64,000 nucleotides of DNA. Origin: Leptoclinus maculatus (taxonomy: Eukaryota; Chordata; Actinopteri; Perciformes; Stichaeidae). The translations under genes and the position numbers were made by a program. The stretch lies in NCBI GenBank assembly GCA_032191485.1, contig JAVDOI010000007.1:24110387-24174386 (forward strand). The letters run 5' to 3'. Shown here piece after piece: positions 1-11,642 of the stretch. How positions within the stretch are numbered: the stretch's first letter is position 1; each line of letters opens with the position of its first letter. The notes beneath the pieces are model-generated. The model did not search any database. It saw only the letters and a list, made by a program, of their open reading frames with translations, and was not told the origin of the DNA.

Positions 1-532
1 TCCGTTTTCTATTGACGAAATGAGGAAATGTTAATTAACGCATCTGGCTAGTCTCTAAAATTAACATATCCATAAAAAGTGACACTGTATTTCATTTGTT
101 TCCCCTCCAAAATATCCAATCTTGCTATAAAATATCTGCTTGTAACGCTGACAGATATATGTAGAAGTTAATATATAGTTATGCAGAGTATTTAGTAAGG
201 GAATAATAAAATGGACAGAATTGGAAATTGTATATCTAATCTCCTATTTATACAGTATTCATTCTCTATTACCATTATATGGTGTTACAGTCTATTTTTC
301 GGCTATAATGTTGAACACAATAAAAGCCTCATAGCAATGTGATGAATTCAACCACAGTGTTGGTGCAGCAAATGCTTCCTTTGTTAAACTATTTGAACAA
401 ACTTATTTTAATCTTATTGACAGTGTCAGAGAGGAGTTGATTCATCTCTGAGAATGTGTTAGGGTCAGGATCAAAGGTTGTTTTAATGGATTACACTATA
501 TCGTATATTAATATAATGTAAATTATATTTGT
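1..532. other. Gene-free AT-rich sequence
   Basis: No convincing exon, RNA gene or tandem repeat is visible here. The sequence is AT-rich and reading frames are short on both strands. Confidence 0.6.
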
Positions 533-584
533 ATGGGGGCCGATGAGGGCAAAGACGTCACAACGGCCCTAAACATCTCCATTA

Positions 585-915
585 GCAGAAACCTGCTGCA
601 GCCAATTCAAAAACACATACGGAAATACAACAATGGAAAAGTGCTGCAAATGAAAAAGCATTCTGCAGAAAGCCAAAACAAATACCGTAAAACAGCAAAC
701 CCGCTGCAAATACAGAAATTATGCAAATGAATAACATACAAACCCCGAAAAACAAATGCAACAGAAAAAAACGCTGCATCAACGCAGCAGAAGTTGTGGA
801 TTTGCAGTGTGTTTGGTGTTAACGTATTTGTTTCTTCATTTCCTGGTTTTGTATACGATTGTAAATTTGCATCTTTTCTGCATGTTTCTGCATGGTTAGT
901 TTGTCCTTCCGCCAT
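585..915. repeat. Degenerate CTGCAAA-rich interspersed sequence
   Basis: The first part is A-rich and repeats variants of GCTGCAAA, CTGCAGAA and ATGCAAAT every 15-25 bases. The second part (about 795-915) is T-rich and carries similar words on the opposite strand (TTTGCAT, TTTCTGCAT). The arrangement suggests a decayed low-complexity or foldback repeat. The reading frames across it on both strands come from this composition and are not judged genes. Confidence 0.4.
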
Positions 916-930
916 CGTTAAGAACGGAGA

Positions 931-2385
931 CTACTGAATATATTTCGTCAGAACATACGTGTATGCCAATGATCTTTGCAGTGAGTTCAAGGTCAAATTC
1001 GGACAAAAATACACGAGGTAACTTGATGTGTTTGATTGGCATGACCTTTTTTTGAGGTTGGGCTCATGTGTTGAGGCTGGAACAGTGAATAAGTCACATC
1101 TGGACTTACTCCTGTTTGGCTCCCCTCACATAGAGTGAAAATCCCCACCACTCAGCAGGTTCACCTCGTTTTGAATTGGACGGGGTGCTGATGTTAGCCA
1201 GTCAGCACTTTAACAGTCTTAAAATTCATTCAGTTTAACTAATTAAATTCAGTTTGAAAAAAATATATATTTGCAAGAAGAGAAAGGGCATCTTTTTGTA
1301 TCCTAAACATCAAGTATAGAAAATGAACAAAAACACGCTGTCTATGTAGACGTGAAATTCACTTCATGTGCTATGAAGTCAATCCTGATTAGAACAATTA
1401 TAAGTGAGGTATAACAAGTTTGATTGTGTGAAGTCAAGCATTAATCTGAATACAATTTTTCTGCAGCTGGCGGAGGCATTTTTCTTGAATTGGTATTTGG
1501 AGTTTATAGTTTTATTTTGGAGAAAACAACACATACATTGGAGAATTGTCTCAACTGTTTTTACAGAACAGACATAACATTTGTTTACACACATGCAAAC
1601 AATTGGCAGAAAGGAGATTAAGAGATGGAAAATGTAAAAAAAAAAAAAGAAGAATGCACAAAAAGCCCACATTGTAGTTTCTGGTTTGAGATGTGCATAC
1701 AAATATAGACCGATTGGTCCAAAAGAACAGGAATAGCTGAGTAATAAATGAGTTCTTTGTGCAAGTGGTATTTCCCTATTAAATCAGAAAATGAGTCCTT
1801 TAAAAGCTGGAGGAGGACAAGCTCTGGAGTGGAGGGTTTTAGTCACAGAGCTTGACATTTTTTCATGAGTCTAACATTAACCAAACCTGGGGCGAATTGA
1901 GATTTTAGTCAGTTGAGGTAACTGACGAGTTTGTTTTCTCTCCAGGGAGTAAAACAACATCACCTGTTTAATATTAGTTGCCAAATCTTTAACAATTTCT
2001 TGTCGTTTTGTAAGTTTCTCATCTGAAAAAGTAATTACTAAAAAAAGAAAGAACGTGGTGAACTGTCTCTTTAATGACAACACAGTAAGTCACCATATAG
2101 ACGAATAATTGCACGTTAAGTTTGAAAGCATATATTTTCTTGCAGTAGACAGATGCATTGAATATGACTCATCCTTTTTGTAGGACTAATATACTTTGTA
2201 CTTTCTATTAATGTTGGCCATGAGTAAAGTCTGTGTCTGTAAACAAGGGGAACACAGCGATGTTGTCCAGAGTAGACCCACCAACATTTTGTTATCATAT
2301 TTTATTCAACAGTTTATCAATTCATTTTAAAATAATGTTATGAATCCTGTTAAGTGGCATAAAGGTGGTGTCAGATTTACAATAA

Positions 2386-2388
<3 letters not shown>
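931..2388. other. Gene-free stretch
   Basis: Unique-looking AT-rich DNA. I see no exon with a plausible acceptor/donor pair and coding content, and no long tandem repeat. Confidence 0.5.

Positions 2389-2457
<69 letters not shown>
2389..2457. repeat. (TG)n microsatellite, about 34 units
   Basis: Uninterrupted TG dinucleotides. This is the first of three TG arrays within 600 bases. Confidence 0.97.
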
Positions 2458-2458
<1 letters not shown>

Positions 2459-2559
2459 GAGGTAAGTCTTTTGGAGTTTCTGGAGGTCTTGATCTCTTGG
2501 TGTTGAGAACTGGTACTCTCTCTGTCAGCATTTGAATGGGGAGGAGAGGAGAAAGTGTG

Positions 2560-2561
<2 letters not shown>

Positions 2562-2605
<44 letters not shown>

Positions 2606-2628
2606 GGTGAGGGGAGGGGGGGGGGGGT
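2562..2628. repeat. (TG)n microsatellite followed by a poly-G run
   Basis: TG dinucleotides run to about 2605 and are followed by a G-rich stretch ending in a run of about ten G (about 2618-2628). Confidence 0.95.
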
Positions 2629-2754
2629 ATCGTCACCGCCACTCCTAGTCGTGACTCACAGTGTACAATGGTTTTCACTCCTCTCCCGAACCCTTTCTTT
2701 ATTTTTAGCTGAGCAACGTTTTATATGACCAAACTGTGGGCCTGCACACAAGAT

Positions 2755-2777
2755 GACACACACACACACACACACAC
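2755..2777. repeat. (AC)n microsatellite
   Basis: Short AC dinucleotide run in the opposite orientation to the neighbouring TG arrays. Confidence 0.9.
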
Positions 2778-2922
2778 TCAGGAAAACATGTGAAGCACAA
2801 CATACTTCCGTTCATCTACACACTCCTATTTCTTTGATACTGTTTTTGTCCGTCAGTCATAGTGGTCAAATCGATTTTTTGTTTTGTTTTACACACCAAA
2901 GTTTACATTTCTAAGATGTCAC

Positions 2923-2935
2923 AGTGTGTGTGTGT

Positions 2936-2980
<45 letters not shown>
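2923..2980. repeat. (TG)n microsatellite, one interruption
   Basis: TG repeats with a TCTC interruption near 2935, pure from about 2939 to 2979. Confidence 0.95.
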
Positions 2981-2982
<2 letters not shown>

Positions 2983-3809
2983 TCTGCAGTCCGTCCCTCC
3001 ATTGTCTTTGCATTGTCTGCTGAGCCTGATAATGTCGGAACAGATACAGTAGACGTTTCTTACACAGCTTTGCTGTTTGATCAACCGACTCTCATTTCAA
3101 CCGTTTCAGCATGAACAGACTCTGGAGTTTGGTTACTTTGGATAATATCTGCTGATGAATACATTGTATTTATGCTGTACTGCTTAAAAGGTATTTTCAA
3201 GTTGTTGTGGTCCAACATGCAAAGAGCTGAAACGAATGACATGAATTAATACGTTACTTCAAGTGAGGAACAAACTAGAATACTGAAAAGACAAAACATT
3301 AGAAGACTAACTTTTTCAGATGGTAGCCGTAGATTACCAGTAGGCATCAGTGGTTTGCAGGTGATATGGTTAATACCAGGCTGGACTTGTTTGCCTCACA
3401 CTACAGACATTTAATAAAACAACGATTATGTGGGAGCTAGACTTCTGAATAACATTTGACCTGCAAATCAACAAATTAGTGCTAAGTAGGCTTTCTACGC
3501 TGTGTGCATTTTTTTTGTCATTCACGAGCTGAAAGATTATGCTCAGTTTTTCCATGATTTCAGTTGTTATGAATCTTAAACCCCCACAAAATACAAGATA
3601 CAAGTTGCTGCACAGCCCAGTTCAGACAAATAAAACATTGTTTTAATGAGACTTTAACATAAAATGCTGATAGTTAATATTTTCCAACAGTCTTTCTGGA
3701 CAGCATTTTGGTCATAATGACAAGTTAAGTTAAATGTTGGGCTTCTGTAAACTCGGGTACTTGACTGAGTTTCGGTTTAGTTTGGATCAGAAAACCTGCT
3801 GGTGATAAA
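2981..3809. other. Gene-free stretch
   Basis: No exon, RNA gene or repeat array recognised. Open frames are short and without protein-like composition. Confidence 0.5.
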
Positions 3810-4310
3810 AATTTAGCATTTCACTTTTTGGGCAGATTATTCATCGTTCTATCAGTTTGATCTCTTCTGTGTTTAGTTTCAGTACCAACTCTCCTCAGTC
3901 TCACTTACCTCGAGTGGTATCTAGTCATGCAGAGAGTTTTGGGTTTTCCAGGCTTCCAGGTCTCCACCACGTTATACAATGGAGGTAAATGGAATTGTGT
4001 TTGTGTTGCTCGCAGCATTGAATACTCATAATAAGAAGAAAATCAACATTACTGTAAAATTGTTCACAATAATTCTTTGGGCAATCCAGATTAAATAGAG
4101 CATCGTACGCTGGAAACCCTCTTTGCTGTTGATTTTTTTTATTTTTAATATTTTCAATGCTCCACGAGAAACCAAATCCCATTCACCTCCATTGTATACT
4201 GACAAGCATTGAGGCAGAAATCACAAACACTGACATCTCAAAGGCTGAACAAATAAAACAATTGTTTTAATTTGGGTGAACTGACACTTTAAAGTGGTAT
4301 CCTCCTCCAG
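3810..4310. repeat. Interspersed repeat with internal inverted arms
   Basis: A segment near 3970-4000 (TATACAATGGAGGTAAATGG) recurs inverted near 4168-4200 (CCATTCACCTCCATTGTATA), so the ends of a roughly 230-base interior can pair. Phrases such as 'caatggaggtgaatggg' and 'tttgggtgaactgacacttt' are typical, in my memory, of interspersed repeats found throughout percomorph genomes. It is probably a non-autonomous DNA element. The family name is unknown to me and the ends are approximate. Confidence 0.5.
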
Positions 4311-5880
4311 GGCTAAATGTATGAACCCTACATAATGATACATTTTATTGTCATGATGTCTGACGATCCGAAAAATGTTTGCAAAGCCAGACCTGAGCTG
4401 GACTCAAATCTGTGTGTTTATCCAGATGGTACATTTTTTTAATAAAAAAGTCATGCAAACAAGCCTTGTACATAAAACACATCATAAATACAGCAAAGTG
4501 CTTACATCACCTAATGTAAAAGCAGTTATATCAGGCCTCCTGAGAGTATAGAATAAGGTTCATGAGGGTTGTATAGAAACTTTTGTTGAGATTAAGAAAA
4601 AAACATTAATTATCTTGAAAAAAACAAAACAAAAAAAAACATTTCCGACCTGGTTTATTTGGCGAAACCCATGGTTGCCATGGTAACAACAAGCCCAGTT
4701 TAATACTTCATCACTCTGTAAGCAGCTACTTTGTCAGAAATAAGAGCAACTGGTGTGTCAGTGTACAGTGCAGCCCACTTCACGTAGCTTTAATGCAGAA
4801 GTCTGTGGAAAATAAATGCAACAGCGACATGATGAGTAGTTTCCCACCCAACAGCAGCGCTCAGTGAAGTTGGTCACTCGCTGAGGAATCGGAGGTGTGC
4901 AGCCTGCAGCTCTTCATCTAACAGCTCACTGTGGCTGCTCCTTCTTACAATACTCCCTTGAAAAGTATCAAGCGATCCGCAGATGAAGAAATTGCCAAAA
5001 ATGACCATTGTCTTGTTTTGTCAACACATTTTTTAATTAGCTGTTTTCAAATACATGTTTTGTGTGTATGCGTCACTGTAGAAGCCAACATCGTGTTTTG
5101 TTTTGTTTTAATTCCTTTAATGTGAAGCAGCTGCAGTATAAATATTACGTTTGCATTTAGCAGTAACAAAGTAAGGAACATAAAAAGAATAAAATAGAAA
5201 ATAAAGTAAAGTAGAAACAGCTCTGACAGGCTGTAAAGAGTGACCGTAACACTGATATCAGTTCGATAATTCCATGATTTCTTCATATCACCCATCACGC
5301 ACCTCCATTCATTTCTTGCAAATCTCTCATGTTACAGCCCGGCTCAAAGGTTGCAACATAAACGGGAGACCAGACGAGTGATGAGCACATTTATTTAAAG
5401 AATGCATTAACTAAACAAAACAAGCACGGAGAGTCTGTAATCAGTGATGTCAGCATGTGTGAAAGTGTGTGAAGCAAACAAAACAAAACAAAACAGCAGC
5501 CGTGTCAGCCAAAGAAGAGAGAGATCCAAGTTCAGGTGCGGAGACTTTATAGCTGGAACCACACCAGGCTCAGGTGTGGTTCATCAGCTGACGATCAACA
5601 CCCTGAAAGACAACGTAGAGCCAGCAAACAACAGGGACACAGACCCCTAGTGGAAGGGAGGGGTCATCACAATAGGTAATCAGAATCCAATGCAGGAATG
5701 GCGGACTCCGCCACTAACAAATAAAAACAACTTTATAGAGAAGTATTCACAGAATGCACATGCTGCTTTTGCAGTAACATGCAACATACAAGAAGCTGAA
5801 GTGATGAAGTTGAAGAAATGCACTATAATACTAACTGCAACGAACCATTTAGCGTGAGTATGCAACGCATTTACCCGCAG
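4311..5880. other. Gene-free stretch
   Basis: No gene recognised. It holds short A-rich runs (for example 4610-4640) and small frames without domain-like content. Confidence 0.5.
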
Positions 5881-5894
5881 CATTTTGGGCAGCA

Positions 5895-6545
5895 ACGTAT
5901 CATCATACAACAGTTCGTACGATATCTTACGGAAAGTAACTCCTCATTTTTAGTGCGTTTTCCTACGAAAGTCCAGCAACGCGTGTCAATTGCTGCTCTT
6001 TACATGCACACTGTCTTTTCAAATTGAACTTCCGTCTTCACATGGAACAACTTAGTTTGGTTTAGGCAACAAAACCACTTAGTTAGATTTAGCAAAAGAT
6101 TGCGGTTTGGTTTAAGATAACTACGGAAGTGCCGTTACTTAATTCCGGAAGTCATGTGACAAAATACATCATGGTTGACTTCTCGTTTCACACAGGGCGC
6201 AGATAAGGGTCTTCTGGTTGAAAGACCAATTTTTTGTTTGACCCATCCACCTCTCCTGCCGCCCGCTTTGTGTGGTTTTTTGCGGCCTTCATACTTCCTG
6301 GTTCAGGATTGTATACAAATTGATTTTGTGAGATATCAGAACAGCCTGCGTGCGGTAGAAGTTAGTTAGGTTTTTCCTACACATAACTTAATTGTTTTGT
6401 TGCCTACACCTAACTTCCTGTGTAGACGGAAGTTTATTTTGAAAAGACTATGCATATACGAACAAATATTGACACGTCGTCACTGAGACGTGCAAAACTG
6501 ACGCTTGAGGGGTACGAAGAGCGTCGTAGTTTACAGCTTATTGAC
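5895..6545. mobile_element. Non-autonomous foldback/TIR element, about 650 bp
   Basis: Two imperfect inverted arms face each other. The left arm around 5975-6085 contains GTCTTTTCAAATTGAACTTCC. The right arm around 6366-6480 contains GGAAGTTTATTTTGAAAAGAC, and it also has AGGCAACAAAAC and GTGTCAAT in inverted order relative to the left. The interior (CGGAAGTGCCGTTACTTAAT, then CGTTTCACACAGGG) resembles a repeat I recall as common in percomorph fish. There is no transposase frame, so it would depend on an autonomous relative. Outer ends and any target-site duplication were not resolved. Confidence 0.6.
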
Positions 6546-6589
6546 ACTGACCAATCTATGTTCTTGCATCGGTGTGAGAATCACTCTCG

Positions 6590-7010
6590 TCTGATCCCTT
6601 CGTCTTCATCATCAACTTGCCTGCTTGGATATTTTAAAAATAATTTCTTGCTTTCCTTTTGTCTTTCCCCCCCAAATGTTCTTCTCCTCATCCCTTGTCT
6701 CTTCCCCTGTCTCTAAGTTTCTGCCTCACTTGTGATTATTCTCTCTCCCCTCCTCTCTCATCTGTCTCTCCCCCTCACTCCGTCTTTATCCTCCTCTCTC
6801 ATTCACTCCGACTCTCTCAGGGCCCGAGGTGAGGATTGACTGAGGGGAAATCCTGACTGACTGAAACCCGGCTGATGAGTTCTCCTCTTCCTCCTCTCCA
6901 CCTTGAGGACTTTTCTCTTGTCCTCTCCCTCTTCTTCGTCACTGCTTTCTCCTCCTCCTCTCCAACCTGTGCATCTGCTTCTCCCCCCTCAACCTTCCCC
7001 CCATCATGTT
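6590..7010. repeat. CT-rich low-complexity region
   Basis: The + strand is strongly pyrimidine-biased (repeated CTCCTC, TCTCTC, CCCCTC). Open frames here reflect the lack of purine-containing stop codons and are not regarded as genes. Confidence 0.7.
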
Positions 7011-7414
7011 GTAGGATTAAGGTACATCCACACTTCCCCTGTGGAAGGTCTCACTTAGATACACACATGTGACGTAGCTGACTAAATGTGACACACACAC
7101 TTTACTCTCCACCTTTAAAAAAATATTTTCATAAAGCTTTTACAGCCCTATCATTTTTATTTTTTTTTAATGTTTGTTTTCATAGAAACATGTTAAATTT
7201 ACAGAACAGTGGATTTTCTGTTCACTGGGAGGGTTGATGTAGCAGGTTACTAAACTTCAAGTGTTGAATCGAGATACATTTTGAGGATATAAAATGTTTT
7301 ATCTGATAAATTCCCGGAGCCCTTGTTTTGAAAACATGAAACGTAGATTTTAATGGTGTGGAAAGGACTAGCATTTTCTTTATTTGACTGTTGGTTGTTC
7401 TGTTTTGTTGTTGT
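7011..7414. other. Gene-free stretch
   Basis: AT-rich DNA without a recognisable gene or array. Confidence 0.5.
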
Positions 7415-7455
7415 TCTCTAAAATGTAATTTAGTAAAAAGTACAATGTTTACTTC
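7415..7455 (+). repeat. Lone copy of the 8565-8693 repeat unit
   Basis: TAAAAAGTACAATGTTTAC and its leading TCTC..ATGTA match the tandem unit at 8570-8680 over about 41 bases in the same orientation, with a few substitutions. The two sites bracket the 29-bp minisatellite. Confidence 0.75.
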
Positions 7456-7524
7456 ACTAACAAGGACCACGCCAATAACAGTATGAGTTTCGAGAGGTTT
7501 ATTGCATCATGGAATGATTGTTAG

Positions 7525-8215
7525 ATTTAGGAAGCGGTCGAGGGATAAAGGGATGTAGGGTAGGGGTAGAGGGTGGAAGGGATGTGGGGTAGGGGTAGAG
7601 GGATGAAGGGATGTAGGGTAGGGGTAGGGGGATGAAGGGATGTAGAGTAGGGGTAGAGGGATGAAGGGATGTAGGGTAGGGGTAGGGGGATGAAGGGATG
7701 TAGGGTAGGGGTAGAGGGATGAAGGGATGTAGGGATGTAGGGTAGGGGTAGAGGGATGAAGGGATGTAGGGTAGGGGTAGGGGGATGAAGGGATGTAGGG
7801 TAGGGGTAGAGGGATGAAGGGATGTAGGGGTAGAGGGATGAAGGGATGTAGGGGTAGAGGGATGAAGGGATGTAGGGTAGGGATAGGGGGATGAAGGGAT
7901 GTAGGGTAGGGGTAGAGGGATGAAGGGATGTAGGGTAGGGGTAGAGGGATGAAGGGATGTAGGGTAGGGGTAGGGGGATGAAGGGATGTAGGGTAGGGGT
8001 AGAGGGATGTAGGGTAGGGGTAGGGGTAGAGGGATGAAGGGTAGGGGTAGGGGTAGAAGGATGAAGGGATGTAGGGTAGAGGGATGAAGGGATGTAGGGT
8101 ATGGGTAGATGGATGAAGGGATGTAGAGTAGGGGTAGGGGTAGAGGGATGAAGGGATGTAGGGTAGGGGTCGAGGTAGAGGGATGTAGGGTAGGGATGGA
8201 GAAATGAAGGGATGT
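7525..8215. repeat. 29-bp G-rich minisatellite (VNTR)
   Basis: About 23 tandem copies of a roughly 29-base unit built from GATGAAGGGATGTAGG followed by GTAGGGGTAGAGG, with shortened 23-24 base variants near 7820-7870 and rearranged units near 8000-8050. Each full unit carries four runs of three or more G separated by loops of 2-5 bases, so each can form its own G-quadruplex on the + strand. The opposite strand stays open for 299 codons because the array contains no stop codon in that direction. Its proline/leucine/serine/tyrosine-repeat product is judged an artefact. Confidence 0.95.
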
Positions 8216-8381
8216 AAGGAAGAAGAAATGAGGAGGGTTGTAGAAAGGAGGTTAGGCGAGCGATGGGGGACTGTTGGTGTCCGGCGGCTGGCGGGAACAG
8301 GGGGAATGGAGACTGTAGGGTGGGGGCCGTCTCTTCAGAAGCTCTGGTGGTGCAGAGTCCCCTGTTGTTCTTGTAATCCTG

Positions 8382-8412
<31 letters not shown>
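8382..8412. repeat. (GA)n microsatellite
   Basis: GA dinucleotide run shortly downstream of the minisatellite. Confidence 0.9.
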
Positions 8413-8415
<3 letters not shown>

Positions 8416-8564
8416 TAGAAGGACAAACGTGGTGGGGGGAGGGATGTGAAGACAGAATCGAAGAGGAAGTGAACGGGTTCGTTGTGCTTAAATACTTTGT
8501 GTAGAGGAAATTAGCTGTGTTCTGGGCGTGGTCCCTGTTCCTGAACTAAGTTCATAAAACTCAA

Positions 8565-8693
8565 TCTCTGAGATGTAGTGGAGTAAAAAGTACAATGTTT
8601 ACCTTCGAGATGTAGTGGAGTAAAAAGTACAATGTTTACCTTCGAGATGTAGTGGAGTAAAAAGTACAATGTTTACCTTCGAGATGTAGTGGA
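8565..8693. repeat. 37-bp tandem repeat, about 3.4 copies
   Basis: The unit begins GAGATGTAGTGGAGTAAAAA and ends TGTTTACCTTC. Copies lie at 8570-8606, 8607-8643 and 8644-8680, with a partial fourth to 8693, and are essentially identical. I recall GATGTAGTGGAGTAAAAAGTACAA as part of a widespread fish interspersed repeat, so this looks like a recent local amplification inside such an element. Confidence 0.92.
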
Positions 8694-10557
8694 CTAGTGT
8701 TTTGTGGCGTATTGCTAACCACCTTTATACCGCCACCTAGCTACTGAGTCTGGAGTGATATCAGTCCAATCCAAAGAGGAGTGTAACCAATTACATTTAG
8801 TGATGCAATGGTGACTGCGTCCACCACACTGTCAGAAAGTATATTCACATTGATTTGCAGAGTTTAAAAAAATAGGGTTGTCAGTTTTTTTTATACTTTT
8901 AGAGAAAAAACCTATTACAAATGAATGCCAAATTGTATTTCCTAGTAAAGTGAGTTAATCTCCCCTTCAGCCTGTTTCATTCACAAACATCAGCAGCATA
9001 TTTTACTGCAGCAGATAATGTGATTGAACTCTTTGCGCTGAAAAAGCAGGTTGAGCTTTGTTGATGGTTCCAATCTCAATGCTTCTTGGTTCACAGAGTT
9101 CAACGCCCACGTAAGCTTAATTCACTCTGAGTCCATGTCCTGTTTCTGCCCTAATAAACTGTGTAAGGTTCTATCATCTTGTCACACTAATGGAAAATAA
9201 GAAGATATGCAAAATGTTTCACCATCTCCAGCAGCATGTTCAACGTTCTTTGACATTATTATAGAATTCATTGATTTCTCACAGTGGGCGCAAACGAGTT
9301 TTGAAGCCAAAATAATAAGAAAAAATATATTTTAAAAAACAAGGCAGTATTTAGTACATGTACATGGAATTTTAGACTTGATAATATGTACGGTACATTT
9401 TTCATTTTCATAAAATGTGTCATGTTTCTTTTTCTTTTTTGTTTTCATAGGACGTAGCGTATGCAGTTCCACAGCACTGAAGCAACGACAACACGTGGTG
9501 GTCTGTGTTTTCTTACCTCGACTGCAGGTATGGTGACAATAGAGCTACATGTACGACAGATAATAAGAGAATGTTTTCCACGCAGTAGCTTAATCAATGG
9601 CACAATAGCAATAAGTGTGCAAGAGAGTTTTTGTGCCCTCTCGTTCACATGTTAAAGGACCTCTTTACCAGCCGTTGTCAGTTGCAGGGCCTGGTTTCTT
9701 TTCTCCACCCACATTAAACGAAGACCCGTCCTACTTTGCCTCTGATTGGCTGATTGTCTTGTTTGCAGAATTTGTTAAGTTTACTGCCGATGAACAAGAT
9801 TGGTCGAAGGGTAATGGGGAAAAAAAAATGTTTTAATTATTTTTTTATGTTGATATGCACGTTGCTTATACGAATGAAAAAATGAATTACATATCCGTTG
9901 GAGATTTTATTCATATCAAAAAGGTTGCCGACCCCTGATCTATACAGTTACAAACTAAGTGGAGACACTGCTTGTAGAAAATGTTCCCTCCATGAATTTT
10001 TGTTTTAAAAGTTTACCTTTAAGAATAACTGCAATGTTACTCATCACAGAAGCATGATGATCTCCCACAGATGATACAATGATAGTATGATTTAACAACA
10101 CGTTGTTTTCTGTCAGCTTTTTCTAACTAGCATCCCAGTAAAACAAATACTACAGTACCCATGAGCCTCATTAGTAATTGCTGTGGAGACGATGCCAGAA
10201 GAAGGCATGAATGAGAGTTGTATTCAAAAAATGTCTTGACGGATTGATACAAAATTGATTGAGAATTTTTGAAAATGAATAGATTTAAACTGATGATTGT
10301 ACAGGATTAATTAGTATCAGTGTTTTTTGCTGCAGTGCTCATAGGGACACATAGTATATCTCACCTACATCTCATCTTGACTTTTTATCAATGAATCCGA
10401 TGTTTTCAATGGAGTTGCTCCTTGTTTCTACTTACTATTCAACCAGGAGAGTTTCATAGGCAGCCACGAGTTAGAAGCTTAAATGACAAGTAACCAAATA
10501 TTGTTTATGCAACAAAAAGAACCACATTTTTACATCGGACGGAAGTGTAGTGCAGTA
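8694..10557. other. Gene-free stretch; possible old interspersed repeat at about 9440-9945
   Basis: No exon recognised. The segment ending near 9940 in GGTTGCCGACCCCTGATCTA resembles the end of an interspersed fish element by memory only. Overlapping frames on both strands near 9445-9655 lack protein-like features. Confidence 0.4.
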
Positions 10558-10771
10558 CGTGTGTGTGTGTGTGTGTGTGTATGTGTGCGCTACCGGAGGG
10601 CAAAAAGCCATGTCAGTTTGGATCGGAGGTTCCTGTTCTCTGCAGGATGTCCTGACGCAGACTCCACCCTCCTGGTTATGACAGCATCTCTCCATACTTT
10701 TACCCCAGATGTAATGTATATATTGACTTTGAATCTGACCCATGTACTTGGTATTTCACCTCCGCTAACCG

Positions 10772-10839
<68 letters not shown>

Positions 10840-11603
10840 ACATTTTAGATGTATGAGTCAAAAGAAAGCAGCTGGCTCGCCCCATAGGTGGTGTTGGAAA
10901 ATGATTCAGGAAAGTGGGAAGCAGGGAAGGGAAGGTTTGGTAAGAGGTAAGTAACTCTGTGACCCCTGACGCAGAAAACACATACACACACACAAACACA
11001 CACACACACTTATACAGAGAGATAAAGCACACACAGCAGTGTGTGTCCGGACGTCATCAGTGGTGTGAGAGCTGCTTCTGTGGCTCTGTAGACGTAGGTG
11101 AGTAAAGCATCACAGCAGCCCATTTAATTCAGACACACACTTTCAAATATAAATAGACAATAGTCCATTTCACATTCATCATATTTGCGCACACACACAC
11201 ACACACACACGTCAGATGGTTGAATGTATTTTCTGGGATATATTTGTCGTACGCTGTTAGTCAAAGCATCAACAGACAGGCTTGTAAGAATACACTTATA
11301 AACATACAAGTACGTTTAGGACTAAGAATAGTGTCTTCGGTTTGCGGCTATTACTTCAAGTCCAAGTGTTTCTGAACCGTCGATGGGACAAACAACTTCT
11401 AATTAAGTTGTTTCAGTTGACTTTTAATTTCGTCAATTCAAACTATAAAGAAAAACTGAAACTGTTTATACGTTATACCTTAAATTATTTGAATGAATTT
11501 ATAGTTATTATTTTTAAATATTCAACAAGAGCCATTCATGAACAAGTTGAATCGAAAGTGACTCCAAACTCTGTTCCTCACTTTGTCTTAACTGTAAATG
11601 AAT

Positions 11604-11636
<33 letters not shown>
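10558..11636. repeat. Cluster of TG/CA microsatellites
   Basis: Separate arrays lie at about 10559-10580 (TG), 10776-10842 (CA), 10981-11008 (CA, interrupted), 11189-11210 (CA) and 11606-11636 (CA). Apparent cysteine-valine or threonine-histidine reading frames are translations of these arrays. Confidence 0.93.

Positions 11637-11642
<6 letters not shown>

Noticed and set aside
7525..8215. Interstitial telomere-like array
   Set aside because: The TAGGG words look telomeric, but TTAGGG is not repeated and the period is 29 bases, not 6.
7527..8426. 299-codon minus-strand frame rich in Pro, Leu, Ser and Tyr
   Set aside because: It is the reverse reading of the 29-bp G-rich minisatellite, which has no stop codon in that direction. 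There is no domain and no splice context.
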